64,000 nt of DNA, taken from NCBI RefSeq assembly GCF_009861525.1, contig NZ_WVHL01000002.1:310001-374000 (forward strand). The letters run 5' to 3'. The position numbers and the translations under genes were made by a program. This DNA is from Pseudomonas sp. LD120 (lineage in GTDB: Bacteria; Pseudomonadota; Gammaproteobacteria; Pseudomonadales; Pseudomonadaceae). Shown here piece by piece: positions 17,590 through 27,079 of this stretch. The notes beneath the pieces were generated by a model, which was given only the letters and a program-made list of their open reading frames with translations, did no database searches and had not been told where the DNA came from. How positions within the stretch are numbered: the stretch's first letter is position 1; each line of letters starts with the position of its first letter.

Positions 17590-18288
17590 TCAACCCGGCG
17601 GCAGCAACCGCAACGGGTCCACTGGTACGCCATTGGCGCGGATCTCGAAATACAACTGGGCACGGTCGGTGTCCTGGGCCCCGGCTTCGGCAATCTTCTG
17701 ACCCTTGATCACCATCTGGCCTTCCTTGACCACCAAGCGGCTGTTGTAGGCGTAGGTGCTGGTGTAGGAGGGGCCGTGCTGGAGGATCATCAGATTGCCG
17801 TAGCCGCGCATGTAGCCGGCGAATGCCACTTTGCCGCCCAGGGTGGCATGGATCGGCTGACCCTGGGTGGTGGCGATGCGAATGCCCTGGTTGAGTTTAC
17901 CGGTGGGCGAGAAACGCCCGATCAGCACTCCGCGCAGTGGCCAGCTCCAGCCTTTCAGGGTGACCTTGGGCATGGGCGGCGCGGTTGTGCGGTTGCGGCT
18001 TGAGGCACGGGTTTTGCGGCTGGCGACCCGGGTCGCCTTGCCCGAGCCGTTGAAGCGCAGGACCTGGCCCACTTCCAGGGCATAGGGCGCGCGAAGGCGG
18101 TTGACCCGAGCCAGCTCCTTCCAGTTCCAACCCTTGCTTCGGGCAATCGAGTACAAGGTGTCGCCACGCTTGACCCGATATTCACCGCGCACGACCTTGT
18201 TGGCCGAGGCGCCGTTGGGGCCCGTGGAGTGGGAGCTGCAGCCCGAGAGGCTCAGCAGCAGCGCGATGAATATGAGTCTGACGAACAC
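17590..18288 (-). CDS. NlpD/EnvC-like lipoprotein: LysM plus degenerate LytM (M23) domain
   Basis: The GTG at 18288 gives a 232-residue lipoprotein with a lipobox (LLSLSGC). A TTG 31 codons upstream would also be open but would add non-signal sequence. A LysM domain (YRVKRGDTLYSIARSKGWNW) is followed by an M23/LytM fold. The zinc ligands of active LytM enzymes are missing: the first H-x3-D is replaced by NQGIR, and the HxH histidines read YAYN and LYFEI. This matches amidase activators (NlpD, EnvC) rather than hydrolases, so the protein probably activates an AmiC-type amidase at the outer membrane. Confidence 0.82.
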   Translation of the reverse strand: MFVRLIFIALLLSLSGCSSHSTGPNGASANKVVRGEYRVKRGDTLYSIARSKGWNWKELARVNRLRAPYALEVGQVLRFNGSGKATRVASRKTRASSRNRTTAPPMPKVTLKGWSWPLRGVLIGRFSPTGKLNQGIRIATTQGQPIHATLGGKVAFAGYMRGYGNLMILQHGPSYTSTYAYNSRLVVKEGQMVIKGQKIAEAGAQDTDRAQLYFEIRANGVPVDPLRLLPPG

Positions 18289-18470
18289 ACGACATCCATT
18301 AGAATCTGATACCGCCAGGCAATCCGCGCGTTTCGCGGGCGTGGCGCTGAGTAGCCTTTGATACGTCAGGCGAGCCGGCAACTATACCGGTTTGCCGCTC
18401 ATGAGGCGCGCAGTAGACCGCTTGGCCAGCGGTTAAATTCAATCCGCCCAGGCAAAAAATCCACGCTCGC

Positions 18471-20240
18471 CTAGCCTGCCGGCCGGCTGTCGAGCCAAGC
18501 GGGCAGAGCACTGGCGAGCATGGGCCTGGCGAACAGATAGCCTTGTACCTCGGTGCATCCCCATTGTTGGATCAGGGCCAGCGTCGTTTGACTTTCAATG
18601 CCTTCTGCAACCACCCGATACCCCAGGCGCTGAGCCAATTCGATCAGCGTCTTGACCAGGCGCTGATCTTTAGCGTCGGTCGCCAGCTTTTTCATCAGCG
18701 ACTGGTCGAGCTTGACGGTGGTCACCGGCAGTTGACTGAAGTAGCTCCAGTTGCTGTAGCCCGTGCCGAAGTCGTCAATCGCTACCTCCATCCCCGCGTC
18801 TCGCACACGCTGCAGTTGCTGCTGCACTTGCGGCGGGTTTTCCATCAACACGCTTTCGGTGAATTCAATTTCCAGGTGCTCGGGGGGAATCTGCTGCAAC
18901 CGAGCCGATTTGAGCAACTGGTCGACAAATCCCGGGTCTTCCAGGTCGTTGACCGTCACGTTCATGGAAATTCGCAGGTTGATTCCCACTTCGCGCCAGG
19001 CCACGGATTGGCGGATGATCGCATCCAGCACCCACAGGCTGAGCGGGCGCATGAGGGCGGTTTTTTCCACCAGAGGAATGAATTCCGCGGGCGATATCGG
19101 GCCCAGCAGCGGATGATCCCAGCGCAGCAGTGCCTCGACCGACTGGCAGGTTCCTGTCAGCAGGTGCACTTGGGGCTGGAACATCAGATACAGTTGGTCG
19201 CTTGTCCGGACCGCCTCCGACAGCGAACTGAGGAGCGTGAAGGCTCGCCGCTGCGCAGCGTCGAACTTGGGCTCGTAGCGGGCCCAACCGACATTGCGGT
19301 CGCGGGCATCATCCGCGGCACTGACCGCCAGGCGCAGCCAATCCTGATCGCCTTGAGCAGAATCGATGGGCAAGACCCCTAAGCCGACTTGCATCTGCAC
19401 GGGAATGCCCTGGCACTCCACGGGCAACTTGAAGTCTTCGAGGATGTGCCTGCACAGTGCTTCGGTGGGCGCATCGTCAGGCACGATGAAGCCGAAGCGC
19501 GTGGGGCTGACCTTATACAGCACGCAGCCGGCAGGCAGCAGCGCCTGCAGCCGGGACTTGATCGCCAGGATCAGCTCCTGGGAGAAGCTGTAACCCAGCG
19601 CCTTGACCACATCGTTGAGGAACTTTGGCGAAAGCATGTCCACGACAAACAGCTGTGAACCCAGGTGGTTGATCTGCGAGTGGCGCACGTCCTCTTCAAG
19701 GCGCAAGCGATTGAACAGCCCCGTTGGCTGATCGACGAAGCTTCTGGAGCGCAGCCCCAGAATCCGTTGCATCACCAATTCAGCGAAGTGCTTGAGTATC
19801 GACCTGTCCCGCGCGCTCATCGGCGCCCGGGGTTGGCCATCGATGATGCACAGGCTGCCCAGCGCCAAGCCGTCATCGGTCAGCAGCGGCGCCCCGGCGT
19901 AGTAACGGATATAAGGCGGCCCGGTCACCAGCGGATTGTCCTTGAAGCGCTCATCTTGCGTCGCGTCGAGGATCTCCATCGGTTCGTTGGCCAATATGGC
20001 GTAGCCGCAGAACGACAGCTCGCGAGGCGTTTGCGTGGCATCCATGCCGACCCTTGCCCGGAACCATTGCCGATGCTGGTCAACGATCGAGATCAGCGAA
20101 ATGGGGGCGTCATAGTACAGGGCTGTCATCGCAACGACGCGCTCAAACACCTCATCAACGTTGCTTTCAACCACGCACAGTTCGGACAAGCGCTGAAGAC
20201 GCTGTAATTCGTTGACCGGGTGAGGTGCGCCTCTTTCCAT
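18471..20240 (-). CDS. GAF-(degenerate GGDEF)-EAL cyclic-di-GMP phosphodiesterase
   Basis: 589 residues. A GAF domain at about 15-160 (APLLTDDGLALGSLCIID) is followed by a GGDEF-like domain at 170-320 whose active-site loop reads SPTRFGF instead of GGDEF, so it should not make cyclic-di-GMP. The EAL domain at 330-585 keeps EALLRW, the metal-binding DDFGTGYS and AEGIES, and so should be an active phosphodiesterase. It is cytoplasmic, with no membrane helix. GGAGG precedes the ATG. It stands alone and is likely to lower cyclic-di-GMP in response to a small ligand bound by the GAF domain. Confidence 0.9.
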   Translation of the reverse strand: MERGAPHPVNELQRLQRLSELCVVESNVDEVFERVVAMTALYYDAPISLISIVDQHRQWFRARVGMDATQTPRELSFCGYAILANEPMEILDATQDERFKDNPLVTGPPYIRYYAGAPLLTDDGLALGSLCIIDGQPRAPMSARDRSILKHFAELVMQRILGLRSRSFVDQPTGLFNRLRLEEDVRHSQINHLGSQLFVVDMLSPKFLNDVVKALGYSFSQELILAIKSRLQALLPAGCVLYKVSPTRFGFIVPDDAPTEALCRHILEDFKLPVECQGIPVQMQVGLGVLPIDSAQGDQDWLRLAVSAADDARDRNVGWARYEPKFDAAQRRAFTLLSSLSEAVRTSDQLYLMFQPQVHLLTGTCQSVEALLRWDHPLLGPISPAEFIPLVEKTALMRPLSLWVLDAIIRQSVAWREVGINLRISMNVTVNDLEDPGFVDQLLKSARLQQIPPEHLEIEFTESVLMENPPQVQQQLQRVRDAGMEVAIDDFGTGYSNWSYFSQLPVTTVKLDQSLMKKLATDAKDQRLVKTLIELAQRLGYRVVAEGIESQTTLALIQQWGCTEVQGYLFARPMLASALPAWLDSRPAG

Positions 20241-20384
20241 GACAGCCTCCAGCAGCGAGAAATAGACGTGGGGGACTCTAGCAGACAGGCAGGTTGAGCC
20301 TCCTTGATCAGGGCATGGTCGTCGTCAATGGATTATTGGCCGCTGGACGCTGTGCCATGGAAGGCGCGGTGGGCCAGGCAACGC

Positions 20385-20408
20385 GGCGCGGCCCCGGAAG
20401 GCCGCGCC
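20385..20408. terminator. GC-rich hairpin after the RlhA gene
   Basis: Perfect 9-bp inverted repeat GGCGCGGCC / GGCCGCGCC with a 6-base loop, 10 bp past the stop of the minus-strand gene at 20419. There is no T tract, so it may be a stabilising 3' hairpin rather than an intrinsic terminator. Confidence 0.5.
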
Positions 20409-20418
20409 AGCGCATCAC

Positions 20419-22422
20419 TCAGTGCGGAGCGCGGGGAATGGTCTTGAGCAGGTCTTCGGGGCTGATGTGGCCGACGACGGCTTCGGCGGCGGCGCTGCCC
20501 GGCAGCGGCAGGTCGAGAATGTGGCCCTTGATCTTGCCCACCACGTGCATCTCGCAGGGCTTGCAATCGAACTTCAGGGTCAGCACTTCGTCACCGTGCA
20601 CCAGTTGCATCGGCGCCACCTTGGTGCGCACGCCGGTTACGCCCTTGGCCTGCTTGGGGCACAGGTTGAAGGAAAAGCGCAGGCAGTGCTTGGTGATCAT
20701 CACCGGCACGTCGCCGTGCTCTTCGTGGGCCTCGAACGCAGCATCGATCAGTTGCACGCCGTGGCGGTGGTAGAAGTCCCGGGCCTTCTGGTTGTAGACG
20801 TTGGCCAAAAACGACAGGTGCGACTCCGGGTACACCGGCGGCGGGTTGCTTTCGGCCTTGCGCGCGCCTCGCGGATGGGCGGCGATGCGCGCGGCGTCCA
20901 GGGCTTCGATGACTTCCCGGCGCAGGGCCTTGAGCTGGGAATTGGGGATGAAGTACGCCTGGGGCGCATCCAGCTTGATGTCCGTGGCGTGGTAGAGGGT
21001 GGTGCCCAGTTGTCCCAGCAGGTCCTGCAACTGCCCCAGGGCCTGCTCCGGCTTGTTGGCCACGCCGAACGGGCCGTCCAGGGCGATGCTGGCGCTGATG
21101 CCTTCTTCGCTGGTGGCGGTCAGTTGCAGGCGTTCTTCCCGCAGGGTGGCCAGCCACGACAGGCCGATGCGCCGCTCGGCGGAGGTACGGGTCAGGGCCT
21201 GTTGCCAGTTGTGGTCGAGGTTGCGGCTCAGCGGATGGTTGGGCCGCAGGCGCTGCAGGGCTTCGGGCATTTCGTTGGGCTCGACCCGGTAGCGGTAGCG
21301 CTTCTGGCCGTCTTCTTCGAACTCGCCGCGGGCTTCGGCGATGTTGGCGCGAAAACCCACCACTTCGCGCTTGACCAGTAGGTTGAGGCCGTCACCATTG
21401 GACAGCGGCTCGAAGGTCACCACTTGCAGGTCGCGCTTGCCGACTTTTTCCACGCTGCCCACCGGCAGGCCGGTGAAGGTCGGCGAGTCGAAGGCGCCGA
21501 TGTCGATCTTGCGCTCGCTGACGAAGTAGTCGGTGCTGCCACGGTGGAAGGTCTTGTCCGGATCGGGGACGAAGAAGTGCGCGGTGCGGCCGCTGGAGGC
21601 GCGGGCCAGGTCCGGGCGGTCTTCGAGGACGTCGTCCAGGCGCTGGCGGTAGTAGGCCGTGATGTTCTTCACATAGGCCATGTCCTTGTAGCGCCCCTCG
21701 ATCTTGAACGAGCGTACGCCGGCTTCCACCAGGGCGCGGATGTTGGCGCTCTGGTTGTTGTCCTTCATCGATAGCAGGTGCTTCTCGTAGGCGATCACGC
21801 CGCCGTGCTCGTCCTTGAGGGTGTAGGGCAGGCGGCAGGCCTGGGAACAGTCGCCGCGGTTGGCGCTGCGCCCGGTCTGGGCGTGGGAGATGTTGCACTG
21901 TCCGGAAAACGCCACGCACAAGGCGCCGTGAATGAAGAACTCGATGGCCGCGTCGGTTTCGGCGGCGATGGCGCTGATTTCCTTGAGGTTCAGTTCACGG
22001 GCCAGCACCAGCTGGGAGAAACCGGCCTGGTCGAGGAACCTGGCCCGCTCCAGGGTGCGGATATCGGTCTGGGTGCTGGCATGCAGCTCGATGGGCGGAA
22101 TATCCAGCTCCATCACCCCCAGGTCCTGGACGATCAGCGCATCGACACCCGCGTCGTACAACTGGTGGATCAGTTGGCGCGCCGGTTCCAGTTCGTTGTC
22201 GTGGAGGATGGTGTTGAGGGTGGTGAACACCCGGGCGTGATAGCGACGGGCGAACTCCACCAACTGGGCGATCTCGCCCACCTCGTTGCTGGCGTTGTGA
22301 CGGGCGCCGAAGCTCGGGCCACCGATGTACACCGCGTCGGCGCCGTGCAGGATGGCTTCGCGGGCAATGGCCACGTCGCGGGCAGGGCTGAGCAGTTCCA
22401 GGTGATGTTTGGGCAAGGACAT
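20419..22422 (-). CDS. rlhA: RlhA-like U32 peptidase-family 23S rRNA hydroxylation protein
   Basis: 667 residues: an N-terminal U32 domain (LELLSPARD, GADAVYIGG, QCNISHAQTGRSANRGDCSQ with clustered cysteines, then FKIEGRYKDMAYV) and a C-terminal extension with CLRFSFNLCPKQ and DCKPCEMHV. The length and extension match E. coli RlhA (YdcP), needed for 5-hydroxycytidine at position 2501 of 23S rRNA, rather than the shorter TrhP/YegQ. The cysteines suggest an iron-sulfur cluster. ATG 22422 has only a weak ribosome binding site. RidA lies upstream on the same strand. Confidence 0.87.
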   Translation of the reverse strand: MSLPKHHLELLSPARDVAIAREAILHGADAVYIGGPSFGARHNASNEVGEIAQLVEFARRYHARVFTTLNTILHDNELEPARQLIHQLYDAGVDALIVQDLGVMELDIPPIELHASTQTDIRTLERARFLDQAGFSQLVLARELNLKEISAIAAETDAAIEFFIHGALCVAFSGQCNISHAQTGRSANRGDCSQACRLPYTLKDEHGGVIAYEKHLLSMKDNNQSANIRALVEAGVRSFKIEGRYKDMAYVKNITAYYRQRLDDVLEDRPDLARASSGRTAHFFVPDPDKTFHRGSTDYFVSERKIDIGAFDSPTFTGLPVGSVEKVGKRDLQVVTFEPLSNGDGLNLLVKREVVGFRANIAEARGEFEEDGQKRYRYRVEPNEMPEALQRLRPNHPLSRNLDHNWQQALTRTSAERRIGLSWLATLREERLQLTATSEEGISASIALDGPFGVANKPEQALGQLQDLLGQLGTTLYHATDIKLDAPQAYFIPNSQLKALRREVIEALDAARIAAHPRGARKAESNPPPVYPESHLSFLANVYNQKARDFYHRHGVQLIDAAFEAHEEHGDVPVMITKHCLRFSFNLCPKQAKGVTGVRTKVAPMQLVHGDEVLTLKFDCKPCEMHVVGKIKGHILDLPLPGSAAAEAVVGHISPEDLLKTIPRAPH

Positions 22423-22545
22423 GTTTTTTTAGTCAGGCTTATCAGGGTCAAGGCGCGCATTGTAGCGGCGAAACGCGTGCCCGGCACCCGTGTCCTGTCA
22501 GGTGGCGGCCACGCGGAGTGCGGGCCGCCGGATAGGGCGAGTGAC

Positions 22546-22926
22546 TCAGGCTTTGGCGGCCATCGCGGTGACTTCCACGCGCATGCCTTCCACCGCCAGA
22601 GCGGCCACGCCAATGGCGGCGCGCACCGGCCAGGGCTTGGCGAAGAAACGCTGATAGACCTGGTTGAACGCGGCGCGATCGGCCATGTCGGTGAGGTAGA
22701 TGGTCAGGTGCATGACCCGATCCATGGAACTGCCGGCCCGTTCCAGGGCGACTTTCAGCGCCTGCAGGGTGCATTCGCTCTGCAGGGTGATGTCCCCCAG
22801 TTCCAGGCTGCCGTCGGCACGGGTCGGGATCTGGGTCGAGACCAGGATGCCGTTGAACGCGGCGACGTCGGAGGAAATGGAGTCGGCGTCCGGATCGGGG
22901 GTGAAGATGAGGTCTGGCTGGGTCAT
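22546..22926 (-). CDS. RidA-family enamine/imine deaminase
   Basis: 126 residues, the normal RidA length. The substrate-binding Arg102 lies in PWPVRAAIGV and the C-terminal strand has the conserved Glu (VEGMRVEVTA). Family members clear reactive 2-aminoacrylate and other imines; several subgroups exist, and the N-terminal DPDADSISSDV differs from archetypal RidA, so it may be an Rid2-7 type. It lies about 120 bp upstream of the RlhA-like gene on the same strand and is divergent from the NTPase at 23166. Confidence 0.87.
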   Translation of the reverse strand: MTQPDLIFTPDPDADSISSDVAAFNGILVSTQIPTRADGSLELGDITLQSECTLQALKVALERAGSSMDRVMHLTIYLTDMADRAAFNQVYQRFFAKPWPVRAAIGVAALAVEGMRVEVTAMAAKA

Positions 22927-23165
22927 GGGGAACTCTGGTGTCCAAGGGTTCAGAAAACCATGGAGTATAGGGGCGGCCCTCCGCCCTTGTCAGCGCCGCT
23001 GCGTGGCTTGCGGGAACGGCGGCGCTGAAGGCCGTGCGCTGGATCGGGTTACATTGCAGCGACTTGCGGCTACTCTTTGCAGCCCCGCCGCAGGCTGGCC
23101 AGTACCGCGCCCGAGGTCAGCCCCGGCGGCGCTCTCAACGTTTTTTTTCAGGTAAGGAACAGGCT

Positions 23166-25289
23166 TTGACTGATCGCATGGTCTTGACGGCTGATGGCAG
23201 CGTTGCTGCGTTTTCCACCTTTGAGTCCGTGACCTGCCTGGTGCTGCTGGGTGATCCCGGAGCCGGCAAGAGTCACTTGTTCGACCACTGTGACGCGCAT
23301 GCGGGCGGCCGGGCCCTGTCGCTGCGCAGCTTCCTGTTGCGCGATCCAGCGCTGATCGACGAGGGCAGCACCTTGTTCATCGACGCCCTGGATGAGCATC
23401 GTGCGCAGCATGGCGACGGGCCCGCCTTCGACAACCTGATTCGCCACCTCGGGCGCTTGCCGCCGTGCCGGGTACGGATTGCCTGTCGCAGTGCCGACTG
23501 GGCGGGGCTCAGTGACCTGAAGCTGTTGTCCAACTGCTTTCCGGGAAAGGACCAGGTGCAAGAGCTGCACTTGCTGGCGCTCAGTGAAGAGGAACAGCAG
23601 CAGGTACTGGAGCAGCATGGCAGCGCGCCAAAGGACTTTCTGCAGCAGGCGCGGCAGCGCGGTCTGGAAGAGATGCTCGGCAACCCGCTGACCTTGCTGA
23701 TGCTGGCCCAGGTGGTTGCCCAGGATCACTGGCCCCTGACCCGCAGGGAACTGTTCGAGCGTTCCAGCGTGCTGCTGCTGGACGAGTTCAATGCGGCGCA
23801 TCGCGATGACCGTCAGCCCCATGGGCAACTCTCGGAGCAGCAGATGCTGGAGGCGGCGGGCCTGTTGTGTGCCTTGCGCCTGTTGGCCGATATCGACGGT
23901 TTCAGCACGGATGAGCGCTACGACCGGCGCTATCCGCCCCTGCGCAAGTTGCATGCATTCGGCACTGCCGCGCTGCGGGCGGCCCTGGCCAGCCGGGTCT
24001 TTACCTCGACCCGCGAGCCTGGGGTGTTCGATTACGGCCACAAGGCCAGCGCCGAGTACCTGGCGGCGCGTTATCTTGCCGGGCAGTTCCATGCCGGGTT
24101 GCCGCTGAGCAGAATTCGCCTGTTGCTCGGTGTCGAAGGCAAGCCGGCCTCGTACCTGCGGGGCGTACATGCCTGGCTGGCGGTCTTTCTGGGGGGCCAT
24201 GTCAACGGGTTCATCGCGGCGGACCCCTATGGCATCCTGGTCTATGGCGACGCTGCTTCGTTGAGTGTCCAGAGCAAGATCCAACTGCTGCAGGCGCTGG
24301 CCGATCTGGCGACGGCCGATCCCTGGTTCCGGGGCCAGGAACCTCCCGCCTCGAACCTGGCGGGCTTCACCGAGCCAGGGCTGGTGCCCTGTTTTCAACG
24401 CCTGTTGTCCGACCCGGGCCAGCCCCATGAACTGCGTTTGCTGCTCTTGGACCTGTTACGCGCCGGCCAGCCGCTACCGGCGATGTTGCAGCCGTTGACG
24501 CAGCGGCTGGCCGGCTCGGGCATCCATCTGAGCGAGCGTGCCCACGCCGCGCAAGCGTTATCGCGCTTGGGGGAGCCCGGGACTCACGCCGTGCGGCAGG
24601 TTTACCGAAAACTGGTGGGCGACAACGACACCAGAAGCCTGTGTGGCTATCTCCTCAGTCAGCGCCTGGCTGGTCAGCCCCACTATGGCGAGCTGCTGGA
24701 GCTGTATCGACAGGCTGCCGACGGCCCTCACACCGCCTACAACTCGCTGACGCGTTGGGGGCTGCATGAGGTGGTGGCCGAGTCCGAGATTGCCGTTTGC
24801 CTGGACGGTATGGTCGAGCTGTGGCACCAAACCGCGGATGAAGCCGCCAGGGCCGAGATGCTCAGGTTTGTCCTGTGCTTGCTGGTGCGTTATCTCAACA
24901 CCGTGGCCGCGTTGGACGAGACGCGACTGTTTCCATGGCTGGGGTTTATCAATCTCGGCATCGTCGACCCGCATCCGTGGCTGTTCAATGGGCTGCGCAC
25001 GGCGCTGCAGCAACGTCCGGAGACGGCCCGGGGCCTGTTGGACAGGGCCGCCAGCCATCCGGGACTGGTGGGTTGCGGTTTTCTTGAGCAAGAGCTGCCA
25101 GGCGCGGACGAGCAGCAGGCCGAGGCGCAGGAAAGCGACTATCTGTGCCCCGAGCCCTATCAACCTGCGGTTGCAGCGCTGCGCCAGCAACTGGAAGGCA
25201 CTGTGGCACCGCTCACCTGCGACAGTTATCTGCTGGGGTTGGTGATCTTCGACGCTATCGAACGGGAGACCCTGGCCGGGCAGGCCTAG
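23166..25289 (+). CDS. STAND/NACHT-like NTPase, N-terminal part (ends at in-frame TAG)
   Basis: TTG at 23166 is chosen because AAGGA lies 7 bases upstream; ATG 23178 is the alternative. 707 residues before a TAG. The Walker A motif GDPGAGKS (about 29-36), Walker B with trailing acidic residues FIDALDEHR (about 71-79) and an arginine-bearing RIACRSADW sensor (about 105) are typical of NACHT/STAND NTPases. A helical winged-helix-like region and HEAT/TPR-like helices follow. The same frame stays open beyond the TAG for another 435 codons into a nuclease-like domain (see next entry), so the ancestral protein was about 1142 residues. No partner gene is adjacent. Candidate antiviral sensor-effector; function inferred only from architecture. 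Confidence 0.75.
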   Translation: MTDRMVLTADGSVAAFSTFESVTCLVLLGDPGAGKSHLFDHCDAHAGGRALSLRSFLLRDPALIDEGSTLFIDALDEHRAQHGDGPAFDNLIRHLGRLPPCRVRIACRSADWAGLSDLKLLSNCFPGKDQVQELHLLALSEEEQQQVLEQHGSAPKDFLQQARQRGLEEMLGNPLTLLMLAQVVAQDHWPLTRRELFERSSVLLLDEFNAAHRDDRQPHGQLSEQQMLEAAGLLCALRLLADIDGFSTDERYDRRYPPLRKLHAFGTAALRAALASRVFTSTREPGVFDYGHKASAEYLAARYLAGQFHAGLPLSRIRLLLGVEGKPASYLRGVHAWLAVFLGGHVNGFIAADPYGILVYGDAASLSVQSKIQLLQALADLATADPWFRGQEPPASNLAGFTEPGLVPCFQRLLSDPGQPHELRLLLLDLLRAGQPLPAMLQPLTQRLAGSGIHLSERAHAAQALSRLGEPGTHAVRQVYRKLVGDNDTRSLCGYLLSQRLAGQPHYGELLELYRQAADGPHTAYNSLTRWGLHEVVAESEIAVCLDGMVELWHQTADEAARAEMLRFVLCLLVRYLNTVAALDETRLFPWLGFINLGIVDPHPWLFNGLRTALQQRPETARGLLDRAASHPGLVGCGFLEQELPGADEQQAEAQESDYLCPEPYQPAVAALRQQLEGTVAPLTCDSYLLGLVIFDAIERETLAGQA

Positions 25290-26594
25290 TTCTCAGCCTT
25301 TCGCCAAGCGCAGTACGCGGACTATATCGACTGCATCGTCCTGCACTTTCTGGCGCTGCCGGACCGTTTCAGGCAGCGCAGTTGCATGTCCTGGAAAGCC
25401 ACCCGGCAGATTGCCTTGGCGGACAAGCTCGATGTGGCGTTCAAGGTCCTCAATGGCGCCGAATTTCTGGACAAGACGGCTTTGTACGATGTGGTACGAC
25501 CATTCTGCCGTGACCTCGACCCGCAACGCTTTGGCCCCTGCATCAGTCAACTGCTGAGCAGCGCTGCTGGCCAGGAACATCAGGCCTTCATCCTCACCCT
25601 GGGGCTGTTGCTGTCGCTGGAGCCGTTCGCTCCTGTGCTGGAAGCCTGCGATACCACCACCCGCAATGAGGTGGTTTGGTACCTGCGTGACCTGACCGGG
25701 CTGGTGCGCGGATTTGACGGACCCATGGACCTGTCCGCTGAGCAGGTGTTCTGTTTCTGTCGCCTGGTCGCTGACCAATACCCGGCCACGCCGCTGGCTT
25801 TCGATTGGTTTGCTCCCAGTAACACTGGGGCCGAGGACGCCGATGAGTTCATGGCCGGACTGATCAGTTACCTGGCCACCAAGACGTGTGACGACTCCCG
25901 GCGCCATTTGCGCACCTTGCAAGGTCATCCGCGACTGGCCTCGTGGCACCCCTACCTGAACCACGCGCTGCTGCTCAACGACGCCCGGCGGCGTGACGCT
26001 CGGCACACCCGACATGGCTGGGAGCAGGTGGCCCAGGTCCTGAATAACGGCGTGCCCGGCACTATCGAGCAGATGCAGGCGCTGGTGCTGGATGAGCTGC
26101 AAGGGATTGCCGGCCTGCTGCATAACAACCTCGACGTGCACGAGTTTTTCTGGAACGAGGTCAAGGGCCGGATCAGCACCCCCAAATGGGAGGAAAGCTG
26201 CCGTGACGTGCTGTTGAGCCTGCTGCGTCCGCGACTGGAGGCACGCCACATCACGGCCGAGCCCGAGGCGCACATGGCCGATGAAAAACGCGTGGATATC
26301 GCCGTGCAAAGCGGGTCCATCAAGCTGGTGATCGAGCTCAAGCGCAGTTCACACAAGGACGTCTGGAGCGCGATCCAGGACCAGTTGATCGCACTCTATA
26401 CCCCCGATCCCGGGGCCCGTGGCCACGGCATCTATGGTGTGTTCTGGCATGGACCACGGGCCAAGGTCCGCGCCGGCCCCGGGGGCGTGGTGCCGCAGAC
26501 CGCTGAGCAGATGCTGAGCCTGCTCGAGGCCTGCGTCCCCGAGCCGCAGCGCCCGTACATCAAGCTCTTCGTGCTGGATGTCTCAGGCGCCTGA
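25290..26594 (+). pseudogene. C-terminal part of the NTPase with PD-(D/E)xK nuclease domain, downstream of in-frame TAG
   Basis: The frame continues directly from the TAG (FSAFRQAQYADYIDC...) without a stop to 26594; the first ATG is at 25386 but has no ribosome binding site. Helical repeats fill about 310 residues. The last 130 carry a nuclease signature: a leading helix KWEESCRDVLLSLLRPRL, then VDIAV with its Asp, a strand LVIELKR with E-x-K, and WSAIQDQLIALY. In full-length numbering D1044, E1057 and K1059 are the candidate catalytic residues. Without readthrough or restart this effector domain is not made. A CAG-to-TAG change is the simplest cause. Confidence 0.7.
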
Positions 26595-26622
26595 GGGCTT
26601 GAGCAACGCGGCGGGCGGGCTC

Positions 26623-26886
26623 TCAATCGGCTTCGGCAGCGTCCTGAACAGGGGACAACCAGGTCGTCAGCACCCGCCGGTCCAGCTCTTCCCACTCGGC
26701 CATGCCCAGCACCCGGGTGGTGTTCAGGCCGCGCAGGTAGCCGCGCAGTTGGTAGGCCACGGCCCGCAGCGACTGCGGATCGGTGCTGGGCTCGCCCAGC
26801 ACGCTTTCGTACTCGATCAGGTAGTCGGCCACCCGGTCGCGAAATTCGGGCAGGACGGCATCACGGATAAGGTCAAAAGTTCGCAC
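26623..26886 (-). CDS. Hypothetical 87-residue acidic protein
   Basis: Protein-like composition: largely helical, acidic, with no membrane segment or cysteine. I do not recognise the family. It starts at ATG 26886 and is convergent with the NTPase/nuclease gene, with a 28-bp gap between stops. It could be an ordinary small conserved Pseudomonas protein; a link to the nuclease gene (for instance as an immunity protein) has no support beyond position. Confidence 0.55.
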   Translation of the reverse strand: MRTFDLIRDAVLPEFRDRVADYLIEYESVLGEPSTDPQSLRAVAYQLRGYLRGLNTTRVLGMAEWEELDRRVLTTWLSPVQDAAEAD

Positions 26887-27079
26887 GCAAGAATCCCTTT
26901 TAGTTGTAGTTGGACGCTCGGGCAGTCTGCACGGCGGGCAACTATCGGTTCAAGTGATAGTGACCATCAATAAATGCAGGTTCTGCTTTGTTGCCTCAGC
27001 AGGGAAAATCTCCGGCGTTGATCATTTGCTGACGCCAGAGACGGCGTCATGACCTCGTTTTTATCCCAGGACTTCACTG

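Noticed and set aside
23141..23148. T8 tract before the STAND gene as a phase-variation switch
   Set aside because: It lies upstream of the ribosome binding site, so slippage would not change the frame; an effect on promoter spacing cannot be argued from sequence.
25287..25289. Programmed readthrough or recoding of the TAG
   Set aside because: No stem-loop, pyrrolysine machinery or readthrough context was recognised; a point mutation or sequencing error is simpler.
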